From Prolixibacteraceae bacterium (GTDB lineage Bacteria; Bacteroidota; Bacteroidia; Bacteroidales; Prolixibacteraceae), in NCBI GenBank assembly GCA_028282195.1, contig JANQII010000321.1, positions 1-51,599 of the forward strand: DNA of 51,599 bases, given 5' to 3'. Below the pieces are notes generated by a model, which saw only the letters and a list, made by a program, of their open reading frames with translations, had not been told where the DNA came from and did not search any database. Below are positions 45,204 to 51,599 of this stretch, piece by piece. The position numbers were made by a program, and so were the translations under genes. How positions within the stretch are numbered: position 1 is the stretch's first letter; each line of letters opens with the position of its first letter.

Positions 45204-47579
45204 ATGAAAATTTCCAGAAGTATATGTGTTATTTTTTTGATGTTCATGAGCTTATTAAGCGGGGCTCAGGAAATACATTTCTTTTCAGAAGGCACTGATA
45301 ACAATTTCTATGATCAGGGGATTGTCAATGTTAATGGTTTGAATGGAAGTACTTTTGAACATACTTATCCTCCTGGTGGTTCGCCTACGAAGTGGAACGA
45401 TAAAGTGCCATGCTCTACCACTGCATATAAAGGGGAAACATCTCTTAAGTTCAACTATACTTCTGCTGAGAATGGCAACTGGCAAGTTCGTATTCATAGA
45501 AATGATTGGTCTGCTACAGATATTTCGAATATGGATTCCATTTCCTTTTTTATTTTTTCTGAAACAGAATTGCCTAAAACAGCTTTACCATTAATTGGCA
45601 TAATGACCAATAATGGTACTTCTGACCTGGATACGCTTTCCAAATACAATGAAAATATACCAGCTTCAACATGGATCCAAATTAAATATCCTATTGATAG
45701 TTTAAAAGGTACTTTTGATTTAACACAAGCAAAAGCAATAATTCTTGCTCAGTCGGAGAATGACAATAGCTCTCGTTTGGTTCTGATAGATGAAATTCTA
45801 GCATTTAAAAATTTGGATGAGATTCCAGCTGTGGAAGTATTTTCAGCTACTGGTTATGATAGCCATGCCGAGTTGAATTGGGTTCATCCAATGGCCGATC
45901 TGAACTATAAAATTTATGCTTCATTTGATGGAGGCCAGACATTTGAGCTGAGAGCAGAAACAACGGAAGACTTTTACCTTGATTTTGTTCCTGAAAATGG
46001 AAGAAATTCAACCGTTAATTATCGCATTATTGCAAGTGCACAAAGCAAAGATTCTGAACCAAATGAGAAATCCGTTGAGATCAGGGATTTTACGGATGAA
46101 GAATTAATGGATATGGTTCAGGAATATTCTTTCCGGTATTTCTGGGAAGGAGCTCATCAAGCCACGGGCATGTCAGTTGAACGTTCAAATGGAAATGGGC
46201 TTACGGTAGCTTCCGGTGCTACAGGAATGGGCTTGATGGGAATGATTGTTGCTTATGAAAGGGAATATCGTCCCCGGGAAGAATTAAAAGATCGGATCCT
46301 AAGTATTCTTGATTTTCTGGGAACTTGCGAAAGGCACCACGGAGCCTGGTCACACTGGTACAATGCCGATACAAAAGCATCACAGAAATTTGGCGATAAA
46401 GATGATGGGGGTGATATTGTAGAGACTTCTTATGTAGCGGCGGCTATGATTGCATTGAAGAATTATTTTGATGGAACTGATGGAAAATCTGTTCAAATTC
46501 GACAGAAAGCAGATCAACTTTGGAAAGAAATTGACTGGAGATGGTATCAGAATGGGCAGAATGTACTTTTCTGGCATTGGTCGCCCAACTCTAATTTTGA
46601 GAAAAACCTGAAAGTAAGTGGGTGGAACGAAAGTCTGGTTACTTATATCATGGCTGCTTCTTCTCCAACCCATGGAATTGAAAAGGTAGTATATGATCAG
46701 GGTTGGGCAAGAAATGGTAACATGGTCAATAAAAGAACTTATTATGATCTGGAGATTAATCTTGCCCGTGACTGGGGAGGTCCAATGTTTTGGATTCATT
46801 ATTCCTATCTTGGAATTAATCCACATGGTTTAGAAGACCAATATGCTGATTACTGGCAAGAGTATGTGAATATTGCGAAAATTCATCATGCCTATGCAAT
46901 TGATAATCCATTTAATTTTGAAAACTATAGCGATAAATGCTGGGGGCTTACGGCCAGTGATGGCCCTGATGGTTACAATGCTCATAAACCTATGACCAAT
47001 GACGACGGAACAGTTAGTCCAACTGCCGCATTGGCAAGCATGCCCTATACACCTGAAGAATCAATAAAGGCATTAAAATATTTCTACCGGGAACGGGGGC
47101 AGGATTTGTTTGGCAAATACGGACCTTATGATGCCTTTAACGATACCAGGGATTGGGTAAAAGAATCATACATCGGTATTGATCAGGGACCAATTGTAGT
47201 GATGATCGAGAATCACCGAACAGCTTTGCTTTGGAACGAGGTGATGAAAGATGCTGATGTGAAAGCCGGATTGGATAAACTGGGCTTTCAGTACCAGGTA
47301 GTAACTTCTTCTGAAAAATTGAAAAGGGAGAGTAAATTTAAAATCTACCCGAACCCTGCAACGAATAAAATATACTTTTCTGGTTCAGGATTAGATATGA
47401 CAGAACCTATACAATTGAAAATCTTGTCATTAGATGGTAGAATAATAAAGTTGGCAAAAATAGATCAACCAGGGAATGATTTTTCAGTTGATTGCTCTGG
47501 AATTAAACCAGGACTTTATTTTATCAGGCTTGAATCAGAAAATAAGGTTTGGTCTCAAAAGCTAATCATTCAGAAATAA
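45204..47579 (+). CDS. GH144-family glucanase with T9SS sorting domain
   Basis: About 791 aa from ATG 45204 (MKISRSICVIFLM); the longer frame begins at a TTG inside the preceding gene. Signal peptide (1-22), an N-terminal jelly-roll-like domain (about 25-200; GNWQVRIHRNDWSA), a fibronectin-III-like module (about 205-290), a full GH144 domain (about 293-703; KDDGGDIVETSYVAAAMI, FWHWSPNSNFEKN, AASSPTHGI, IDQGPIVVMIENHRTALLWN), and a C-terminal type A sorting domain (about 715-791; FKIYPNPATNKIYFSGS ... KLIIQK). The tail directs export by the type IX system to the cell surface or medium. This is the extracellular counterpart of the lipoprotein GH144 two genes upstream. Confidence 0.9.
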   Translation: MKISRSICVIFLMFMSLLSGAQEIHFFSEGTDNNFYDQGIVNVNGLNGSTFEHTYPPGGSPTKWNDKVPCSTTAYKGETSLKFNYTSAENGNWQVRIHRNDWSATDISNMDSISFFIFSETELPKTALPLIGIMTNNGTSDLDTLSKYNENIPASTWIQIKYPIDSLKGTFDLTQAKAIILAQSENDNSSRLVLIDEILAFKNLDEIPAVEVFSATGYDSHAELNWVHPMADLNYKIYASFDGGQTFELRAETTEDFYLDFVPENGRNSTVNYRIIASAQSKDSEPNEKSVEIRDFTDEELMDMVQEYSFRYFWEGAHQATGMSVERSNGNGLTVASGATGMGLMGMIVAYEREYRPREELKDRILSILDFLGTCERHHGAWSHWYNADTKASQKFGDKDDGGDIVETSYVAAAMIALKNYFDGTDGKSVQIRQKADQLWKEIDWRWYQNGQNVLFWHWSPNSNFEKNLKVSGWNESLVTYIMAASSPTHGIEKVVYDQGWARNGNMVNKRTYYDLEINLARDWGGPMFWIHYSYLGINPHGLEDQYADYWQEYVNIAKIHHAYAIDNPFNFENYSDKCWGLTASDGPDGYNAHKPMTNDDGTVSPTAALASMPYTPEESIKALKYFYRERGQDLFGKYGPYDAFNDTRDWVKESYIGIDQGPIVVMIENHRTALLWNEVMKDADVKAGLDKLGFQYQVVTSSEKLKRESKFKIYPNPATNKIYFSGSGLDMTEPIQLKILSLDGRIIKLAKIDQPGNDFSVDCSGIKPGLYFIRLESENKVWSQKLIIQK

Positions 47580-47616
47580 AATTTATTAGATAGTTAGATT
47601 TAGAAAATAGATAAAA

Positions 47617-49902
47617 ATGAAGCTAGGAAAAGTACTTTTTTGGTCTTTAGGAATTCTGTTGGCATTACAGCTTAATGCCCAAAATAATAAGTCAGAGATG
47701 GATGCTTTTATCAGTGAATTGATGAAGCGTATGACCATTGAAGAAAAGATTGGACAACTGAATTTGATAACTCCGGGAGGTGGAATTCCAACTGGTGCTG
47801 CAGTTAGTACTAACGTTGAAGCTAAAATTAAAGCAGGTAAAGTGGGTGGTATTTTTGGCGTTTATGGCCCTGAGAAAGTTAGAAAAGCTCAGAAACTGGC
47901 TGTGAAAAATAGCCGACTGGGAATTCCAATGCTGTTTGGTTCAGATGTTATTCATGGGTATAAAACCACTTTTCCAATACCGCTCGGATTATCGTGTAGT
48001 TGGGACATGGAGTTGATCGAAAAGACCGCTCGGATTGCTGCAACAGAAGCTACGGCTGATGGTATTTTCTGGAACTTTTCGCCTATGGTTGATATTGCCC
48101 GTGATCCGCGTTGGGGACGGATTGCTGAAGGAGCGGGGGAAGATACTTATCTGGGATGTCAAATAGCAAAAGCAATGGTTCGTGGTTATCAGGGCGATGA
48201 TTTAACCAAGGCAAATACGATGATGTCAACGGTTAAGCATTTTGCTTTGTACGGAGCTGCTGAAGCTGGTCGTGACTACAATTCAGTGGACATGAGTCGC
48301 TTGAGAATGTATAACGAATATTTACCACCTTATAAAGCAGCTATTGACGCAGGTGTAGGTTGTGTGATGACTTCATTCAATGATGTGGATGGCGTTCCGG
48401 CCACTGGCAACAAATGGTTACTGACCGATTTGCTTCGAAATGAATGGGGCTTTGATGGCTTCGTTGTTTCTGATTATACTTCGGTAAATGAGATGATCGC
48501 TCATGGCTTGGGAAATTTGCAGGATGTTTCTGCATTATCAATTAAAGCCGGTTTGGATATGGATATGGTTGGCGAGGGTTTCCTGACAACTTTGCAAAAA
48601 TCCTTGGATGAAGGAAAGGTTTCAGTCGAATACATCAACACTGCCTGTCGCCGGGTTCTTGAAGCAAAATATAAGTTGGGTTTGTTTGATGATCCATATC
48701 GATATATTGATGATTCGCGCCCTGCAAAAAAAATTCTTACAAAAGAACATCGAATGTTTGCACGTGAAGTTGCAGCCCAATCTTTTGTACTGTTGAAAAA
48801 TGAGAGCCAAACTTTGCCTCTTAAAAAATCAGGTACAATAGCTTTGGTAGGTCCTTTAGCGGATAATCAAAACAATATGTTGGGTACCTGGGCACCAACG
48901 GGTGATATTAAATACGCTGTTCCAATATTGAAAGGAATTACAAATTTGCTTGGAACCAAAGCTGAAATCTTATATGCCAAAGGGGCAAATATATCGGATG
49001 ATCCGGAATTTGCTGAAAAAGTGAATGTGTTTGGAACGCGCATAGATATTGATGAACGCTCTCCCGAAGAAATGATTAAAGAGGCTTTGGTTGTGTCTGA
49101 AAAAGCAGATGTGATAGTTGCTGTAGTTGGTGAGGCAACTGAAATGAGTGGGGAATCAGCAAACAGAACGGATATTAGACTTCCTGAACCTCAAAAGAAA
49201 TTGATACGGGCTTTGGCAAAAACAGGAAAACCGCTTGTGCTGGTAATGATGAGCGGCAGGCCTATGGCAATTACAGAAGAAAATGACTTGGCAACATCTT
49301 TGCTGCAGGTTTGGCATCCTGGTGTTGAAGCGGGTAATGCTATCGCTGATATACTATTCGGCGATTACAACCCATCAGGGAAATTAACCGCTACTTTCCC
49401 AAGAAATGTTGGGCAAGTGCCGATATATTATGCCATGAGAAATACAGGTCGTCCACAGGGAAGTGATCAATTTCAGAAGTTTAAATCCAACTATCTGGAT
49501 GCACCAAATTCTCCTTTATATCCTTTTGGGTACGGCTTAAGCTATACAACATTTGAGTATAAAAACCTCAAAAAAAATAAGTCAACATTTTCTAAAGATG
49601 AAAAACTTGAGATTTCTGTTGAAGTAGCGAATACAGGTGATTACGATGGGGAAGAAGTGGTTCAGTTATATGTTCGGGATTTGGTTGCTTCAATTACCAG
49701 GCCTTTAAAAGAATTAAAAGGTTTTCAGAAAATTGCCATCAAAAAAGGAGAGACAGAGAAAGTAAGTTTTACGATTAACGCAAAAGATTTATCCTTTTAT
49801 AATCAGAATTTGGATTTTGTTGCAGAACCAGGAGACTTTGAGGTTTTTGTAGGTGGTAATTCCAATGATGTTATTTCAACTTCTTTTAAGTTAATAGAAT
49901 GA
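47617..49902 (+). CDS. GH3-family beta-glucosidase
   Basis: A 761-aa GH3 enzyme. Signal peptide (1-21, LQLNAQ) to the periplasm; TIM-barrel domain with SPMVDIARDPRWGRIAEG, KHFALYGAAEAGRDYN, and nucleophile Asp286 in GFVVSDYTSVNEM; C-terminal sandwich domain with GEATEMSGESANRTDIRLPE where the acid/base Glu lies, and a C-terminal fibronectin-III-like domain (VANTGDYDGEEVVQLYV). It would split sophorose and short beta-1,2-glucooligosaccharides to glucose. In Bacteroides thetaiotaomicron a GH3 next to a GH144 acts on such substrates, by my recollection. It overlaps the sulfatase gene by 4 bases. Confidence 0.92.
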   Translation: MKLGKVLFWSLGILLALQLNAQNNKSEMDAFISELMKRMTIEEKIGQLNLITPGGGIPTGAAVSTNVEAKIKAGKVGGIFGVYGPEKVRKAQKLAVKNSRLGIPMLFGSDVIHGYKTTFPIPLGLSCSWDMELIEKTARIAATEATADGIFWNFSPMVDIARDPRWGRIAEGAGEDTYLGCQIAKAMVRGYQGDDLTKANTMMSTVKHFALYGAAEAGRDYNSVDMSRLRMYNEYLPPYKAAIDAGVGCVMTSFNDVDGVPATGNKWLLTDLLRNEWGFDGFVVSDYTSVNEMIAHGLGNLQDVSALSIKAGLDMDMVGEGFLTTLQKSLDEGKVSVEYINTACRRVLEAKYKLGLFDDPYRYIDDSRPAKKILTKEHRMFAREVAAQSFVLLKNESQTLPLKKSGTIALVGPLADNQNNMLGTWAPTGDIKYAVPILKGITNLLGTKAEILYAKGANISDDPEFAEKVNVFGTRIDIDERSPEEMIKEALVVSEKADVIVAVVGEATEMSGESANRTDIRLPEPQKKLIRALAKTGKPLVLVMMSGRPMAITEENDLATSLLQVWHPGVEAGNAIADILFGDYNPSGKLTATFPRNVGQVPIYYAMRNTGRPQGSDQFQKFKSNYLDAPNSPLYPFGYGLSYTTFEYKNLKKNKSTFSKDEKLEISVEVANTGDYDGEEVVQLYVRDLVASITRPLKELKGFQKIAIKKGETEKVSFTINAKDLSFYNQNLDFVAEPGDFEVFVGGNSNDVISTSFKLIE

Positions 49903-51506
49903 AGAGATTATTGATTGTATTGCTGTCAGCTTTTATCTTTTCTTGTACTGAAAAGGAGAATGTTGATTCGAGACCGAATATCATTTTTATAATGAGTGAT
50001 GATCATGCTTATCAGGCAATTAGCGCATACAACGATAAGTTGATTCAGACTCCCAATATTGACCGGATTGCCAATGAAGGCATGCTTTTTACCAATGCAT
50101 GCGTGGGCAATTCAATTTGTGCCCCTTCCCGTGCCACAATTCTAACGGGTAAGCATACACACATTCATGGAAAAATAGATAATATTTTTCCCTTCGACAC
50201 TACAAATGTCACTTTCCCACAATTGCTGCATGAAGCTGGTTATCAAACGGCCATGTTTGGTAAACTTCATTTTGGCAATAACCCAAAAGGTTTTGACGAA
50301 TTTATGATCCTTCCGGGGCAGGGTGATTACTACAATCCTGATTTCATCACCAATGAAGGTGATACAACAATTATGGGCTATGTTACTGATGTAATTACAG
50401 ATTTGACTTTAGATTGGCTGGGTAACAAACGAAAAGAAGACAAACCATTTTTTTTGATGTACCTTCATAAAGCACCGCACCGGGAGTGGATCCCGGCAGA
50501 AAGACATTATAAAGAGTTCACCCAAAAAACCTTTCCTGAACCAGAGACATTATTTGATGATTATAAGGGGAGGGGAACAGCTGCAAAAACTGCTGAAATG
50601 AATTTGCTAAACCACATGACCATTTCTGCAGATAATAAAATATATCCTGAATTAGCTGATGAACTTGGAATAGTTGAACCTTCAGATTGGGGAAAGAAGG
50701 TCTTTCATATGAAGTATTCCCGATTTACTGAAGATCAAAAGAAACAATGGGACGCAATTTATCAGCCAATTAATAATGACTTTAGAGAACAATACCCGGA
50801 TATGACCAGGCAGGATTTTATGCGGTGGAAATACCAGCGGTATATGCAGGATTATCTGGCTTGTATTGCTGCAGTTGATGAAAATGTTGGTCGTGTACTG
50901 GATTATTTGGATGAGAATGGGTTGAGCAGAAATACAATTGTTGTTTATACCTCTGATCAGGGATTTTTTTTAGGGGAACACGGTTGGTTTGACAAGCGGT
51001 TTATATATGAAGAATCGTTTAAAACACCACTTTTGATTCGTTGGCCTGAGAAAATTAAAGCAGGTTCAAAGTCGGACGAAATGGTGCAAAACCTTGATTT
51101 TGCTCAAACACTTTTGGAGGCTGCTCATGTTGAGTCTCCGGCTGATATGCAAGGTGAAAGTTTAGTGCCATTACTAAAAGGGGAAACTGATGAGTGGACA
51201 AGGGATGCCGTTTATTACCATTACTACGAGTATCCTGGATTTCATGCGGTGAAGCGCCATTATGGAATTGTGACCAAAGACTATAAACTCGCTCATTTCT
51301 ACTATGATGTGGATGAATGGGAACTTTATGATCGAAAAAATGATCCTTTGGAGCTAAGCAATGTATATGCTGATCCAGCTTATGTAGATGTTGTTGTCAG
51401 ATTAAAAGAAGAACTGAAGAAACTAAGGGTAAAATATAAAGATTCAGAAGACTTGGATCAAAAATATATTCAGAAGTACAAAAAGAGAGGAATAATTAAA
51501 GAATGA
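49899..51506 (+). CDS. S1-type sulfatase, lipoprotein
   Basis: A 535-aa alkaline phosphatase-superfamily sulfatase. Lipoprotein signal with Cys16 (FIFSCTEKE); metal-binding start SRPNIIFIMSDDHAYQ; formylglycine site Cys74 in SICAPSRATILTGKH (CxPSR), so maturation by an FGE/anSME enzyme is required; YTSDQGFFLGEHGWFDKR in the C-terminal half holds the second metal ligands. The subfamily and target sugar are not clear. The 4-base overlap with GH3 makes it part of the PUL operon. The last 93 bases of the window hold no gene. Confidence 0.92.
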   Translation: MKRLLIVLLSAFIFSCTEKENVDSRPNIIFIMSDDHAYQAISAYNDKLIQTPNIDRIANEGMLFTNACVGNSICAPSRATILTGKHTHIHGKIDNIFPFDTTNVTFPQLLHEAGYQTAMFGKLHFGNNPKGFDEFMILPGQGDYYNPDFITNEGDTTIMGYVTDVITDLTLDWLGNKRKEDKPFFLMYLHKAPHREWIPAERHYKEFTQKTFPEPETLFDDYKGRGTAAKTAEMNLLNHMTISADNKIYPELADELGIVEPSDWGKKVFHMKYSRFTEDQKKQWDAIYQPINNDFREQYPDMTRQDFMRWKYQRYMQDYLACIAAVDENVGRVLDYLDENGLSRNTIVVYTSDQGFFLGEHGWFDKRFIYEESFKTPLLIRWPEKIKAGSKSDEMVQNLDFAQTLLEAAHVESPADMQGESLVPLLKGETDEWTRDAVYYHYYEYPGFHAVKRHYGIVTKDYKLAHFYYDVDEWELYDRKNDPLELSNVYADPAYVDVVVRLKEELKKLRVKYKDSEDLDQKYIQKYKKRGIIKE

Positions 51507-51599
51507 AACGAGCATGAGAAATATTCACACATAGGCGATTTATTAAAATCATGCGAGTTCCATCTTATACCTTAGAAAACAAACAATTTTAATAAGATG

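Overview
The window looks like a chromosomal segment of a gliding-lineage Bacteroidetes bacterium, most likely marine or sediment Bacteroidales/Marinilabiliales-like; this is inferred from gene content and not proven. The support is: low G+C; many start-proximal TAnnTTTG promoter elements; the gldD-gldE-ssb-mutY-HU cluster; a SusC/SusD pair; a type IX secretion (T9SS) C-terminal sorting domain; and a tiny AURKAIP1/COX24-type ribosomal protein typical of the phylum.

Layout. (1) 189-8894 is housekeeping: pgl and zwf (oxidative pentose phosphate pathway), a phosphopantetheinyl transferase, gldD, gldE, ssb and mutY on the minus strand, and divergently HU, a 30-residue COX24-like protein and RNase G. 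(2) 9116-14853 holds dsbD, a truncated sulfatase remnant that keeps its promoter, a membrane methyltransferase-like protein, a permease fused to a heavy-metal-associated domain, and an NfeD-type membrane protease. (3) 15062-16706 is a small defence/toxin islet: a HEPN/MNT pair and an Abi-type HEPN gene broken by a 5-bp tandem duplication exactly at its catalytic motif. (4) 16814-21384 holds purB, an ABC exporter, a possible small basic protein, an orphan CCG-domain Fe-S protein and tRNA-Trp. (5) 21483-30166, minus strand, holds a class III nucleotide cyclase and an RND efflux operon (adaptor, pump, TolC) followed by its apparent LytS/LytTR-type two-component pair; a 21-bp-period repeat array lies upstream of the operon. 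(6) 30685-51506 is a polysaccharide utilization locus (PUL).

The PUL has a Y_Y_Y/LuxR-type regulator, a BrnT/BrnA-like toxin-antitoxin pair between regulator and transporter, SusC, SusD, a lipoprotein with two duplicated LamG-like modules, a lipoprotein GH144, a GH43-like enzyme with an F5/8C domain, a second GH144 with a T9SS sorting tail, a GH3 beta-glucosidase and a sulfatase. Two GH144 enzymes plus a GH3 point to beta-1,2-glucan as the substrate. The inferred route is extracellular cutting by the T9SS-exported GH144, import through SusCD, then periplasmic trimming by the lipoprotein GH144 and GH3. The GH43-like enzyme and the sulfatase suggest a decorated or mixed glycan.

The most interesting unannotated signals are: a ~100-bp gap-free diverged direct repeat present once upstream of the PUL regulator and once upstream of susC (candidate operator, flanking the TA module); the 21-bp array upstream of the RND/LytTR operon; and the GAATA duplication that disables, or could switch, the Abi gene.
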